From Mycobacterium sp. E2733 (lineage in GTDB: Bacteria; Actinomycetota; Actinomycetes; Mycobacteriales; Mycobacteriaceae), in NCBI RefSeq assembly GCF_001667585.1, contig NZ_LZJZ01000084.1, positions 1-64,000 on the forward strand: 64,000 nucleotides of DNA, written 5' to 3'. A model generated the notes under the pieces. It saw nothing but the letters and a program-made list of their open reading frames with translations. It was not told the origin of the DNA and did no database searches. Position numbers and translations under genes: made by a program. Positions 45,070 to 55,500 of the stretch are shown here, piece after piece; the first letter of the stretch is position 1; the number at the start of each line of letters is the position of its first letter.

Positions 45070-46614
45070 ATGACCGTCGATCCGCGCACCATACCGGCGG
45101 CGCTGGATCGTTTGGCGCAGCAATTTCCCGGTGACGACGCGTTGATCACCGACGAGAGGTCGTTCACGGCGGCCGCCTTGCGCGACGAGGTGCACCGGGC
45201 CGCCGCGGCACTGATCAGCCTCGGCGTGGCAGCCGGCGACCGCGTGGCCATCTGGTCGCCGAACACCTGGCACTGGGTGGTCGCGTGTTTGGCGATCCAC
45301 CATGCCGGCGCCGCCATGGTGCCCCTGAACACCCGCTATACCGCCGAGGAAGCCGCCGACATCCTGGCCCGCACCGGCGCGCCGGTGCTGTTCGGGATGG
45401 GTAAGTTCCTGGGCCACGACCGCGTCGCCGACCTGGAGCGCTTAGGCCCCGAAGCCCTGCCCGCGCTGCGGCACGTCGTGAGGATCCCGATCGAGGCTGA
45501 CGACGGGACGTGGGACGACTTCATGGCTCGCGGCTCCGACCCCAGCACGGTCGCCGCCCGCGCCGCGGCCGTCATGCCCGACGACGTCAGCGACATCCTG
45601 TTCACCTCGGGCACCACCGGCCGCAGCAAAGGCGTCCTCTGCGCCCATCGGCAGTCGTTGTCGGCCTCGGCGTCGTGGGCCGCCAACGGCAAGATCACCA
45701 GCGATGACCGCTACCTCTGCATCAACCCGTTCTTCCACAACTTCGGTTACAAGGCCGGCATCCTCGCCTGCCTGCAGACCGGCGCGACGCTGATCCCGCA
45801 CCTGACCTTCGACCCGCTGCGCGCGCTGCAGGCGATCGAGCGGCACCGCATCACCGTGTTGCCCGGACCGCCCACCATCTACCAGACCCTGCTCGACCAC
45901 CCACAGCGCAAGGACTACGACCTCAGCTCGCTGCGGTTCGCGGTGACGGGCGCGGCCACGGTGCCGGTCGTGTTGGTCGAACGCATGCAGTCCGAGCTCG
46001 ACATCGACATCGTCCTGACGGCCTACGGGCTGACCGAGGCCAACGGCATGGGCACCATGTGCCGCGCCGACGACGACGCGGTCACCGTCGCCACCACCTG
46101 CGGGCGCCCGTTCGCCGACTTCGAATTGCGCATCGACTCAAGCACTTCCGGAGCAGCGGGTGAGGTGCTGCTGCGCGGGCCGAACGTGATGCGGGGCTAC
46201 CTCGACGACCCGGCCGCCACCGCGGCCGCCATCGACGCCGACGGCTGGCTGCACACCGGTGACATCGGCGCCGTCGACGCGGCGGGCAACCTGCGCATCA
46301 CCGACCGGCTCAAGGACATGTACATCTGCGGCGGGTTCAACGTCTACCCCGCCGAGGTCGAGCAGGTGCTGGCCCGGATGGAGGGGGTGGCCGACGCCGC
46401 GGTGATCGGTGTCCCCGACGAGCGCCTCGGCGAAGTGGGCCGGGCGTTCGTGGTGGCCCGGCCCGGCGCCGAGCTCGACGAGCAATCCGTGATCGCTTAC
46501 ACCCGCGAACATTTGGCGAACTTCAAGGCGCCGCGGTCGGTGCGGTTCATCGACGCGTTGCCGCGCAATCCGGGCGGCAAGGTGCTCAAACCACAACTGC
46601 GAGAGTGGACCTGA
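45070..46614 (+). CDS. fadD3: HIP-CoA ligase FadD3
   Basis: A 514-residue ANL ligase (Rv3561, 507 aa). The P-loop is LFTSGTTGRSKGVLCAHRQ, the substrate region is TAYGLTEANGMGT, and the C-terminal DRLKDMYICGGFNVYPAEVE is followed by the catalytic Lys in NPGGKVLKPQL. FadD3 activates the HIP acid left after A/B-ring removal; its product HIP-CoA also releases KstR2, so the enzyme makes the inducer of its own regulon. ATG 45070 has AGGAG upstream and a very short leader. It heads the operon fadD3-fadE31-fadE32-fadE33-aspB. Confidence 0.95.
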   Translation: MTVDPRTIPAALDRLAQQFPGDDALITDERSFTAAALRDEVHRAAAALISLGVAAGDRVAIWSPNTWHWVVACLAIHHAGAAMVPLNTRYTAEEAADILARTGAPVLFGMGKFLGHDRVADLERLGPEALPALRHVVRIPIEADDGTWDDFMARGSDPSTVAARAAAVMPDDVSDILFTSGTTGRSKGVLCAHRQSLSASASWAANGKITSDDRYLCINPFFHNFGYKAGILACLQTGATLIPHLTFDPLRALQAIERHRITVLPGPPTIYQTLLDHPQRKDYDLSSLRFAVTGAATVPVVLVERMQSELDIDIVLTAYGLTEANGMGTMCRADDDAVTVATTCGRPFADFELRIDSSTSGAAGEVLLRGPNVMRGYLDDPAATAAAIDADGWLHTGDIGAVDAAGNLRITDRLKDMYICGGFNVYPAEVEQVLARMEGVADAAVIGVPDERLGEVGRAFVVARPGAELDEQSVIAYTREHLANFKAPRSVRFIDALPRNPGGKVLKPQLREWT

Positions 46615-46615
46615 C

Positions 46616-47749
46616 GTGGATCTGCAACTAGACGAAGAGACTCTGGCCTTCCAGGCCGAGGTGCGGGAGTTTTTGTCGGCCAACGCCGCATCGATCCCGA
46701 CGAAGTCTTATGACGACGCCGAAGGTTTCGCCCAGCACCGGCGGTGGGATCGCGTGCTGTTCGACGCCGGGCTGTCGGTGATCACCTGGCCGAAGAAGTA
46801 CGGGGGCCGCGACGCGCCGCTGCTGCATTGGGTGGTGTTCGAAGAGGAGTACTTTCGCGCCGGCGCCCCGGGCCGCGCCAGCGCCAACGGCACCTCGATG
46901 CTGGCGCCGACGCTTTTCGCGCACGGCACCGAAGAACAGCTCGACCGCATCCTGCCGAAAATGGCCAGCGGCGAACAGATCTGGGCACAGGCGTGGTCGG
47001 AGCCGGAATCCGGCAGCGACCTGGCTTCGCTGCGGTCCACCGCGACCAGAACCGACGGCGGTTGGCTGCTCAACGGGCAGAAGATCTGGAGTTCCCGCGC
47101 GCCGTTCGCGGAAATGGGCTTCGGGCTGTTCCGGTCGGACCCGGCGGCCGAGCGGCACAACGGCCTGACTTACTTCATGTTCGACCTGAAGGCAAAGGGC
47201 GTCACCGTGCGTCCCATCGTCCAGCTGGGCGGTGACACCGGCTTCGGCGAGATCTTCCTCGACGACGTGTTCGTCCCCGACCACGACGTCATCGGCGCCC
47301 CGAACGAGGGCTGGCGCGCGGCCATGAGCACATCGAGCAACGAGCGCGGCATGTCGCTGCGCAGCCCGGCCCGCTTCCTGGCGACCGCCGAGCGGCTGGT
47401 GAAGCTCTGGAAGGACAACGGATCGCCCCCGGCGTTCGCCGACCGCGTCGCCGACGGCTGGATCAAGGCGCAGGCTTACCGGCTGCAGACCTTCGGCACG
47501 GTGACCAGGCTGGCCGCCGGCGGTGAGCTGGGTGCCGAATCATCGGTGACCAAGGTGTTCTGGTCGGACCTCGACGTGGAGCTGCACCAGACAGCGCTCG
47601 ACGTCCTCGCCGCCGACGGCGAGCTCGCCGGCAATTGGACCGATGGCCTGCTGTTCGCGCTGGGCGGGCCGATCTATGCCGGCACCAACGAGATTCAGCG
47701 CAACATCATCTCGGAACGATTGCTGGGCCTGCCCCGGGAGAAGCGGTAA
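46616..47749 (+). CDS. fadE31: Acyl-CoA dehydrogenase FadE31 (full-type subunit)
   Basis: A 377-residue acyl-CoA dehydrogenase, same length as Rv3562. It has the FAD/substrate signature AWSEPESGSDLASLRSTATRTDGGWLLNGQKIWSS and C-terminal GGPIYAGTNEIQRNIISERLLGLPREKR. It is reported to form heteromeric complexes with the short FadE32 and FadE33. The GTG start at 46616 is 1 bp after the fadD3 stop. TAATG couples it to fadE32. It belongs to C/D-ring degradation. Confidence 0.93.
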   Translation: MDLQLDEETLAFQAEVREFLSANAASIPTKSYDDAEGFAQHRRWDRVLFDAGLSVITWPKKYGGRDAPLLHWVVFEEEYFRAGAPGRASANGTSMLAPTLFAHGTEEQLDRILPKMASGEQIWAQAWSEPESGSDLASLRSTATRTDGGWLLNGQKIWSSRAPFAEMGFGLFRSDPAAERHNGLTYFMFDLKAKGVTVRPIVQLGGDTGFGEIFLDDVFVPDHDVIGAPNEGWRAAMSTSSNERGMSLRSPARFLATAERLVKLWKDNGSPPAFADRVADGWIKAQAYRLQTFGTVTRLAAGGELGAESSVTKVFWSDLDVELHQTALDVLAADGELAGNWTDGLLFALGGPIYAGTNEIQRNIISERLLGLPREKR

Positions 47750-48693
47750 TGGACTTCGCATTAGACGAACAGCAGCGCGACTTCGCGGCGAGCATCGACG
47801 CCGCCCTGGGCGCGGCCGACCTGCCCGGCGTGGTCCGCGCGTGGTCCGCGGGTGATACCGCACCGGGCCGCAAGGTGTGGGGGCAGCTGGCCGACCTCGG
47901 CGTCACCGCGCTGGCGGTGCCCGAGAAGTTCGACGGCATCGAGGCGCACCCCGTCGACCTGGTGGTCGCGCTCGAAAGGCTGGGGCGCTGGTGTGTGCCC
48001 GGGCCTGTGGCCGAATCCATTGCCGTGGCACCGGTTTTGCTCGCCTCCGATGATCAGGCCGAGCGTTGCGCCGCGCTGGCCTCCGGTGAGCTGATCGCCA
48101 CCGTCGCGCTGCCGCCGCACACGCCGCGCGCGGTGGACGCCGACACGGCCGGGCTGGTGCTGGTCGCCACCGAGCAGGGCGTCGCCGAAGCCACCCCGGG
48201 TGACCGGCACGAGTCGGTCGATCCGAGCCGGCCCCTCTACGACGTGACCGCGACCGGCCAGGTCTGGCAGGGGGATCGCGAGCGCGCCTACGCGTTCGGA
48301 GCGCTGGCCACCGCCGCGCAGCTGGTCGGCGCGGCCGAGGCGCTGCTGCGCGACACCGTCGAATACGCAAAGCAGCGGTCGCAATTCGGCCGGGTGATCG
48401 GTTCTTATCAGGCGATCAAACACAAGCTCGCCGACGTGCACATCGCGATCGAGCTGGCCCGGCCGCTGCTGTACGGCGCGGCCCTGACGCTAAAGAACCG
48501 CGACGTCAGCGCGGCCAAGGCGGCGGCGTCCGAGGCGGGCCTCCTGGCCGCGCGGTCGGCGCTGCAGACCCACGGTGCGATCGGGTTCACCCAGGAACAC
48601 GACCTCTCCCTATGGTTGCTGCGGGTGCAAGCATTGCGATCGGCCTGGGGTACCCCCGAGGCGCATCGGCGGCGAGTGCTGGAGGCGCTCTGA
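47749..48693 (+). CDS. fadE32: Acyl-CoA dehydrogenase short subunit FadE32
   Basis: A 314-residue half-type acyl-CoA dehydrogenase (Rv3563, 319 aa). It keeps VEYAKQRSQFGRVIGSYQAIKHKLADVHIAIELARPLL and the terminal QTHGAIGFTQEHDLSLWLLRVQALRS, but lacks the full FAD signature, so it depends on the FadE31 partner. ATG 47749 overlaps the fadE31 stop (TAATG). The TGA at 48691 overlaps the ATG of a mini-ORF within the MIRU-like element that leads to fadE33. Confidence 0.92.
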   Translation: MDFALDEQQRDFAASIDAALGAADLPGVVRAWSAGDTAPGRKVWGQLADLGVTALAVPEKFDGIEAHPVDLVVALERLGRWCVPGPVAESIAVAPVLLASDDQAERCAALASGELIATVALPPHTPRAVDADTAGLVLVATEQGVAEATPGDRHESVDPSRPLYDVTATGQVWQGDRERAYAFGALATAAQLVGAAEALLRDTVEYAKQRSQFGRVIGSYQAIKHKLADVHIAIELARPLLYGAALTLKNRDVSAAKAAASEAGLLAARSALQTHGAIGFTQEHDLSLWLLRVQALRSAWGTPEAHRRRVLEAL

Positions 48694-48695
48694 TG

Positions 48696-48760
48696 CGCCG
48701 CGACGATGCAGAACGTAACGATGTGGGGGCACCACCCGCTTGCGGGGGAGAGGAGCGGCG
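48696..48760 (-). repeat. MIRU-like intercistronic repeat, copy C (fadE32-fadE33)
   Basis: CGACGATGCAGAACGTAACG, ATGTGGGGGCACC and CCCGCTTGCGGGGGAGAGGA match copies B and D in reverse. It encodes a 26-residue mini-ORF (48693-48773) beginning MRRDDAERNDVG and ending CGGEERRSDD. Its ATG overlaps the fadE32 stop (TGATG) and it ends 8 nt inside fadE33. Its GAGAGGAG is the fadE33 ribosome-binding site. Confidence 0.85.
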
Positions 48761-48765
48761 CTCTG

Positions 48766-49716
48766 ATGACTGAAGAACGGGAGATGCTGCGGGAGACCGT
48801 CGCGGCGCTGGTGGCCAAGCACGCAACCCCGGCGGCGGTGCGCGCGGCGATGGAGTCCGAACGCGGCTACGACGAGTCGCTGTGGCAGCTGTTGTGCGAG
48901 CAGGTGGGGGCCGCGGCGCTGGTCATCCCCGAGGAGCTGGGCGGCGCGGGCGGCGAACTGGCCGATGCCGCAACCGTTTTGCAGGAGCTGGGCCGGGCCC
49001 TGGTCCCTTCGCCGCTGCTGGGCACGACGCTGGCGGAGCTGGCGGTGCTGGCCGCGCCCGAGCCCGACGCCGAGATGCTGGGCGGCCTCGCCGAGGGCAC
49101 CTCGATAGGCGCGCTGGTGCTCGACGCCGACTACGTGGTCAACGGCGATATCGCTGACGTCGTGGTCGCCGTCGACGACGGTGAGCTCAGCCGGTGGACC
49201 CGATTCGGCGCGCAGCCGGTCACCACGATGGACCCGACCCGGCGGCTCGCGCGGCTACGGCCGGAGGAGGCCGAACCGATCGGCACCGACCCCGGCATCG
49301 CCCACGCCGCGGCAATCCTGCTGGCCGCCGAGCAGGTCGGCGCGGCCGAACGCTGCCTGGAACTCACCGTCGAATACACCAAGAACAGGGTGCAATTCGG
49401 CCGCCCGATCGGCAGTTTCCAGGCCCTCAAACACCGGATGGCCGACCTGTACGTCACGATCGCCGCGGCGAAGGCCGTCGTTGCGGACGCGTGCGACGAC
49501 CCCACCCCGACCAACGCGGCCACTGCGCGCCTGGCCGCCACCGAAGCGCTGTGCGCCGCGGCCGCCGAAGGCATCCAGCTGCACGGCGGGATCGCGATCA
49601 CCTGGGAACACGACATGCACCTGTATTTCAAACGCGCCCACGGCAGCGCGCATCTGCTCAGCACACCGCACGAACTGCTCGCGCGACTGGAAGCCGAGGT
49701 GCTCGAACCGTCGTGA
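48766..49716 (+). CDS. fadE33: Acyl-CoA dehydrogenase short subunit FadE33
   Basis: A 316-residue half-type acyl-CoA dehydrogenase (Rv3564, 318 aa). It keeps VEYTKNRVQFGRPIGSFQALKHRMADLYVTIAAAKAVV and QLHGGIAITWEHDMHLYFKRAHGS, with a reduced FAD region, and is probably an alternative partner of FadE31. ATG 48766 follows the GAGAGGAG of the repeat. Its stop overlaps the aspB GTG (GTGA). Two short subunits for one full subunit suggests two substrate specificities. Confidence 0.92.
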   Translation: MTEEREMLRETVAALVAKHATPAAVRAAMESERGYDESLWQLLCEQVGAAALVIPEELGGAGGELADAATVLQELGRALVPSPLLGTTLAELAVLAAPEPDAEMLGGLAEGTSIGALVLDADYVVNGDIADVVVAVDDGELSRWTRFGAQPVTTMDPTRRLARLRPEEAEPIGTDPGIAHAAAILLAAEQVGAAERCLELTVEYTKNRVQFGRPIGSFQALKHRMADLYVTIAAAKAVVADACDDPTPTNAATARLAATEALCAAAAEGIQLHGGIAITWEHDMHLYFKRAHGSAHLLSTPHELLARLEAEVLEPS

Positions 49717-50870
49717 ACGACCATGTCGCGCGGCGCGCCGCCATCCCGCCGTTCTATGTGATGGACGTGTGGCTGGCCGCCGCGGAACGCCAACGCAGCC
49801 ACGGCGACTTGGTGAACCTGTCGGCCGGCCAGCCCAGCGTGGGAGCGCCGGAGCCGGTGCGGGCGGCGGCGGCCGCCGCCCTCCACCTCAACGAGCTGGG
49901 TTACAGCGTGACACTGGGCATCCCCGAGCTGCGCGCGGCGATAGCGGCGGATTATCAACGCCTGCACGGGCTCCGGGTCGAACCCGACGACGTGGTGCTC
50001 ACCACCGGTTCGTCCGGCGGATTCCTGCTCGCCTTCCTGGCATGCTTCGACGCGGGCGACCGGGTGGCGCTGGCCAGTCCAGGTTACCCGTGTTACCGAA
50101 ACATCCTGTCCGCGCTGGGATGTGAGGTGGTTGAGATCCCCTGCGGACCACAGACCCGCTTCCAGCCCACCGTGCAGATGCTGGCAGAACTAGATCCGCC
50201 GGTACAGGGCGTGATCGTCGCCAGCCCGGCCAATCCCACCGGAACCGTCATCGCGCCGTCGGAGCTGGCCGCGATCGCGTCCTGGTGCGAGACGTCGGGG
50301 GTGCGGCTGATCAGCGACGAGGTTTACCACGGCCTGGTGTACGAGGGGGCACCGCAGACCAGCTGCGCCTGGCAGACATCACGAGATGCCTTGGTGGTCA
50401 ACAGCTTTTCGAAGTACTGGGCGATGACGGGTTGGCGGCTGGGCTGGATGTTGGTGCCGCCGGCGCTGCTGCGAGCGGTGGACCGCCTGACCGGCAACTT
50501 CACCATCTGCCCGCCGGTGCTGTCGCAGCTCGCCGGGGTGGCTGCCTTCACCACCGAGTCGATCGCCGAAGCCGACGGCAACCTGCACCACTACGCGACC
50601 AATCGCGCGTTGCTGCTGGATGGGCTGCGCCAGATCGGCATTGACCGGCTTGCGCCCACCGACGGCGCGTTCTACGTGTACGCCGACGTGTCGGACCGCA
50701 CCAATGACTCGATCGCGTTCTGTTCGAAACTGTTGGACGACACCGGCGTTGCCATCGCCCCGGGGATCGATTTTGACACCGTGCACGGCAATTCGTTCGT
50801 CCGGCTGTCGTTCGCCGGGCCGACGGGCGACATCGAAGAGGCCCTGCAGCGGATCGGGCCCTGGCTTTAG
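49713..50870 (+). CDS. aspB: PLP-dependent class I aminotransferase AspB
   Basis: A 385-residue fold-type I aminotransferase (Rv3565, 388 aa). Landmarks are SAGQPSVGAPEPVR, TTGSSGGFLLAFLACFDAGD, ASPANPTGT (Asn/PLP region), ISDEVYHGL (Asp/Tyr) and SFSKYWAMTGWRLGW, where the Lys of SFSK forms the PLP aldimine and R of GWRLGW anchors phosphate. The amino-acid substrate is uncertain despite the name. GTG 49713 overlaps the fadE33 stop, so it is the last gene of the fadD3 operon. A KstR2 regulon member, it may recycle amino groups or act on a ring product. The stop interlocks with convergent nat. Confidence 0.88.
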   Translation: MNDHVARRAAIPPFYVMDVWLAAAERQRSHGDLVNLSAGQPSVGAPEPVRAAAAAALHLNELGYSVTLGIPELRAAIAADYQRLHGLRVEPDDVVLTTGSSGGFLLAFLACFDAGDRVALASPGYPCYRNILSALGCEVVEIPCGPQTRFQPTVQMLAELDPPVQGVIVASPANPTGTVIAPSELAAIASWCETSGVRLISDEVYHGLVYEGAPQTSCAWQTSRDALVVNSFSKYWAMTGWRLGWMLVPPALLRAVDRLTGNFTICPPVLSQLAGVAAFTTESIAEADGNLHHYATNRALLLDGLRQIGIDRLAPTDGAFYVYADVSDRTNDSIAFCSKLLDDTGVAIAPGIDFDTVHGNSFVRLSFAGPTGDIEEALQRIGPWL

Positions 50871-51697
50871 GCGTCCAGGATCTTGTCGAGGCGGGCCTCG
50901 AGCACGCCGCGGTCACCGATGTCGGACACGTTGATGCCGAACCGGCCGACGAGGGCGTCGACCACCGCGGCCGCGTCGTCCAGGCGGATCTTCTCGCTGG
51001 CGTCGGCGCGGTGGATGGCAAGGTTCCGGCCGGCCAGGTTGAGCCGGGCGTCGTCGGTCACGCGCGCGGCTGTCAGTCCGGTGACGAAGTGCGACGAGGG
51101 ATGCGTTGAGACGAACCAGCTGCCCACTTCCAGGTCGACCTCCGGCGCGGTCCGGGTGCTGAACTCGTAGAGCGGTTGCCACTCGCCGCGGACCTGGGCC
51201 TGCAGGACCAGGCCGTCGCCGCGGTCCTCCAGCCGGTAGGGCTCGTGCGTCGTCTGCTGGACGCTGCCCGTCTCGATGCGCAGTGGCGAGGTGGGCGTCT
51301 GGCCACCGAAGCCCACGTCGACGAGGTATGAACCGTGCGAGCCCGGGAACGTCACCGCCAGCACGGTGTGCGTCTGCGGCGGTGACGGCGCGTCGAGCGC
51401 CCGCATCCACACCACCCGGCCGACCAGGCGCCGCACGCGGAAGCCCAGCTCGGTCAGCACATATCCCATCAAGCCGTTCTGCTCGTAGCAGTAGCCGCCG
51501 CGGCGCCGGTGAACCAGCTTGCCTGCGAGCGCGCCGGGACTCAGGTCGTCGACCGGCACCCCCAGCACCGGATCGAGGTTTTCGAAGGGAATCGCCTTGG
51601 TGTGCGCGCTCACCAGGGCCCGCAGTACGTCGAGGTTGGGCGCCGCGTCGCCGCCATAGCCGATGCGATCGAAGTACTCGCCCAAGTTCAGCATCAT
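50867..51697 (-). CDS. nat: Arylamine N-acetyltransferase Nat
   Basis: A 276-residue NAT-family enzyme (Rv3566c, 283 aa). The catalytic triad is intact: Cys70 in RRGGYCYEQN, His110 in QTHTVL and Asp127 in YLVDVGFGG. NAT transfers acetyl/propionyl from CoA to arylamines, and possibly acyl groups from sterol CoA pools. In M. tuberculosis nat is the last gene of the hsaA-D-C-B-nat operon; here 4.6 kb of opposite-strand genes separate it from hsaB, so it needs its own promoter. An in-frame ATG one codon later is also possible. Confidence 0.92.
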   Translation of the reverse strand: MMLNLGEYFDRIGYGGDAAPNLDVLRALVSAHTKAIPFENLDPVLGVPVDDLSPGALAGKLVHRRRGGYCYEQNGLMGYVLTELGFRVRRLVGRVVWMRALDAPSPPQTHTVLAVTFPGSHGSYLVDVGFGGQTPTSPLRIETGSVQQTTHEPYRLEDRGDGLVLQAQVRGEWQPLYEFSTRTAPEVDLEVGSWFVSTHPSSHFVTGLTAARVTDDARLNLAGRNLAIHRADASEKIRLDDAAAVVDALVGRFGINVSDIGDRGVLEARLDKILDA

Positions 51698-51793
51698 AGG
51701 GCCATTCTGCTGCCAACCCCGTCTGCAGGCGTGCGACGGCCGCTAGCGGGTATGCCGTTCCCTAGCCCAGGCCCCGGCACGAAGGAGGAACAC

Positions 51794-52399
51794 ATGACCC
51801 ACGTCGACCTCTACCTCGACCCCGTCTGTCCGTTCTCCTGGGTGACGGCGCGCTGGCTGCGCGACGCCGCGGAATCGACGCACACGCCGGTCGCCCTGCG
51901 CCAGATGAGCCTGGCGGTGCTCAACGAGGGTCAGGACGCCGACGACGAAAAACAGCGACACATGATGGAGCGGTCGACGCGGCTGGGACGCCTGTTCGCC
52001 GCGGCCGTCGCCGAGCGGGGGCCCGACGCGTTCTCAGGCCTGTACGACTCGATAGGCCGGCGCATTCATGTGCGCCGGGAGGAACCCACCCCGGCCACGA
52101 TCCGGGAGGCTCTCGCCGCGAACGGCCTCGAGGAACGACTCGCCGAAGCGCTCGACGACAGCGGCTTCGACGAAGCGGTCAGAAAGGCACACCAAGCCAG
52201 TCAGGACGCGTTGGGCGACGAGGCAGGCAGCCCGATCATCGCGATTGACGGACACGCGTTCTCCGGCCCTGTCCTGACCCGGGCGCCCAGCGCGCAGGAC
52301 GGTGTCCGGCTGCTGGAGGCCGTGCTCACGATCGCCGACATGCCCGAATTCGCCGCGCTGCAACGGCCCTATGAGGGCCCGCCGACCATCGACGCCTGA
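51794..52399 (+). CDS. DsbA-family mycothiol-nitroreductase-like protein with CPFS active site
   Basis: A 201-residue thioredoxin-fold DsbA-like protein resembling Rv2466c, the mycothiol-dependent nitroreductase. The active-site region reads LDPVCPFSWVTARWL (Cys12-Pro-Phe-Ser15), so the resolving Cys of the usual CPWC is Ser. A monothiol mechanism, possibly with mycothiol, is implied. Later segments QMSLAVLNEGQDADDE, GRRIHVRREEP and GSPIIAIDGHAFSGPVLTRAP match the family. ATG 51794 is preceded by AAGGAGGAA. It opens the block inserted between nat and hsaB. Confidence 0.85.
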   Translation: MTHVDLYLDPVCPFSWVTARWLRDAAESTHTPVALRQMSLAVLNEGQDADDEKQRHMMERSTRLGRLFAAAVAERGPDAFSGLYDSIGRRIHVRREEPTPATIREALAANGLEERLAEALDDSGFDEAVRKAHQASQDALGDEAGSPIIAIDGHAFSGPVLTRAPSAQDGVRLLEAVLTIADMPEFAALQRPYEGPPTIDA

Positions 52400-52430
52400 G
52401 CGCGGCCGACGCGCGTCGTCGGCTAACTCT

Positions 52431-52452
52431 CCCGGCCCCGGCCCTGGCCGGG
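52431..52452. terminator. Possible hairpin after the DsbA-like gene
   Basis: CCCGGCC (52431-52437) pairs with GGCCGGG (52446-52452) around an 8-nt loop, 32 bp after the stop of the DsbA-like gene and upstream of the kinase gene. There is no U-tract. Confidence 0.4.
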
Positions 52453-52549
52453 TGAACGAAGGTTGGCGAAAGAGACACCGGGCGAGGTCCCGAGCGCTTA
52501 ACCTTGAGCTCGCCTATCACATATTTCGCGGAGGGTTGAGCGCCAGCAA

Positions 52550-55500
52550 ATGCCTGAAGAGCCCCATTCCGACAATGCCGCACCGGTACCGAGTGGCATC
52601 GCCGCGGAGCTGGCGGCCGCGGGGTTCGAGGATGCGCGCCAGGTAGCCCGCGGCGGAGCGGGCGTCATCTACTGCGCCTATGAGACCGCGCTCGGGCGAA
52701 GCGTCGCGGTGAAGGTGCTGCCGTCCCACATCGACGACGACAGCAGGGAACGGTTTCTGCGCGAGGGCTACGCGATGGGCGGACTATCCGGCCATCCGAA
52801 CATCGTCAACATCCTGCGGGTCGGCGTGACCCCGAGCGGCAAGCCCTACATCGTGATGCCCTACCACTCGGCGGACTCGCTGGCAGTCCGGCTGCGCCGA
52901 GAAGGGCCGGTCGCCTGGCCCGAGGCGTTGCACATCGGCGTAAAGCTTTGCGGCGCACTGGAAACCGCGCACCGGACCGGGACCCTGCACCGCGACATCA
53001 AGCCGGCCAACATCCTCGTCAATGACTATGGCGAGCCGCAACTGAGCGATTTCGGCATCGCCCACATCGAAGGCGGGTATGAGACCGCGACCGGGTTCTT
53101 CTCCGGGACGATCGATTTCACCGCGCCCGAGGTCATGACGGGCAACCCGGCGACCGTCGCCTCCGACATGTATTCGCTGGGCGCCACGCTGTATGCGCTC
53201 ATCGCGGGTAACGCCGCCCACGAGCGCAAGAAGGGCGAGGATCTGATCGCGCAATATCTGCGCATCAGCACCACCGGGATCCCGGACATGCGGCCCGACG
53301 GCATCCCGGACGCGGTGTGCTCGGCGATCGAGAGGGCGATGTCGATCGACCCCGCCGAGCGACCCGCGTCGGCCGAGGAGTTCGGCCGCGAGTTACAGGC
53401 CGCCCAGCGCCGCAACGGGCTGAAACCCGACGCGATGGCCATCACCGGACGGCCCTCGGCCGTGGCGGCGGATGCCCCGTTGGTCCCGCCGGTCCCGCCC
53501 GGCGGCCACAGCGAGGTGGCGCACCCACCCCTCCCCAACACGTCGAGCATGCCCGCACCGACGCGTGGGCCGAGAGGGCACGACGACCCGACCTCCGCGA
53601 TCAGCGCCCCGCTCGGGCACGAACATGCGCTGGAAACGGCGGCCCTTCCACGGTCGGCACCCGCTGAGCTGGCGAGCTTGCTGCGTGGCGGACAGGGGTC
53701 GGCGACGCAACCGAAGGTGCGGCCGCCCAACGCTGCCCCGCCGTCGGGCCGAACCGGCGGCGCCCAGGGCCCGCCGCGCAGTCCCCGGGACCGGGCCGCC
53801 GCGTGGTTCGCGGAGCCGGGGAAGAAGCGAAACCGCATCGCGCTGGTGGCCGGAGCGGTCGCCGCGGTCGTGCTGTTAATCATCGGCGGCGCATTTTTAG
53901 CGCTCTCGCCGGATAACAACGCCGGGTCGAAAAGCGCGTCCGGGCAACCGACCGCGCAGCCACCCATGCAATGGAAGCCGATCACCAACGCGCGCATTTC
54001 GCGGGACGCCGCGGCCACCACGCAGGCCGACGGCACCATCTGGATCTTCGGCGGCATCCGCAGCGACGGTGGCCTGACCGGACTGCAGGAGGGCTACGAC
54101 CCCGTCATCGACAGCTGGAAGGGCGGCGACGACCTGCCGGTCCCCGTTTCGCACGCGATGGCGGTCACCTGGCAGGGCAACCCGGTGGTGCTCGGCGGCT
54201 GGAGGTCCGAGGGCGGCAAAAACGTTGCGAGCGATCAGGTTTGGCGGGTCATCAACAGCCGCTGGGTCGAGCTTCCGCACCTGTTGCAGCCCCGGGCGGC
54301 CGCGGCGGCGGCCGTGGTCGGCGACCGGCTGATCGTCACGGGCGGCGTCGACGCGAGCGGCGCGCTGCTGAACACAACCGAGGTGTTCGACGGCAACACC
54401 TGGACCCTCGGCGCGCCCATCCCGACGCCGCGTCAGATGCTGGCCGCGGCCTCGGACGGGAAGCTGGTGTACACCGTGGGCGGCACCAGCGGCACTACGG
54501 ACCTGGCGACGGTCGAGGCGTACGACCCGGCCGCGAAGACGTGGACGCCGTTGCCCGTCTTGAGCCAGCCGCGCAGCGACCTCGGCGTGGCGATCGTCGA
54601 CGGGCGCCTGGTCGCGGTCGGCGGCGTGTCTGCGGGGCAACTCCTCAAGAGCGTCTCCGCCTTCGACCTCATGACCAAGGCGTGGTCCGCCCTGCCCGAC
54701 ATGACCACCGCGCGGCACGGCATGGCCGTCGACGCGGTGGAGAAGTCTGTGTACGCGATCGGCGGGTCGACCGCCGTGGGCGACGGCCAGCTGACGTCGT
54801 CGGCCGAAGCGCTGAAGCTGCCGGCCCGCCGGATCCAGCCGGCGTCGCAGTGGCGGTCGCTGCCGGACGCGCCGACGCCCCGGTTGATGACGGCATGGGC
54901 CGTGGTCAACGACAAGATCTGGATCGTCGGCGGCCTGCGGAACGGCGTCGCGCTGCAGACCGTCGAGAGCTATGACCCGCACACGGGCACCTGGCAGACC
55001 GGGCCGCCATTGCCCATCCCGCTGCATCACGCGGCGGCGACGACGTACCGCGGCGAGGTGGTGGTCCTCGGCGGCGCGAGCGATCAGCTCGCCGACGCAT
55101 CCGACAAGATGTTCGCTCTGCGCGGCGGCAATTGGGTCGAGCTGCCCCACCTGACGCATGCGCGTGCGGCGCCGGCCGCAGCGGTGGTAGGCGACAAGCT
55201 GGTCGCGATGGGCGGGCAGAACGCCAAACAAATCGTTCCGCAGACGGAGGTTTTCGACGGCAATTCCTGGAAGGACGCCGCCGACATGCCGACCCCGCGC
55301 GAACACCTGGCCGCGGTGTCGGATGGCACCTACGTGTACGCGATCGGCGGTAGGTTCCTCTCCGCCGACAAGAACTCCTCGGCGAACGAGCGGTTCGATC
55401 CGCAATCGGGCAACTGGACCAAGCTGGTGGGCATGCCGACCCCACGCGGGAGCTACGGCGCGACCTACATCGACGGCCGCATCGTGGTGGTCGGCGGCGA

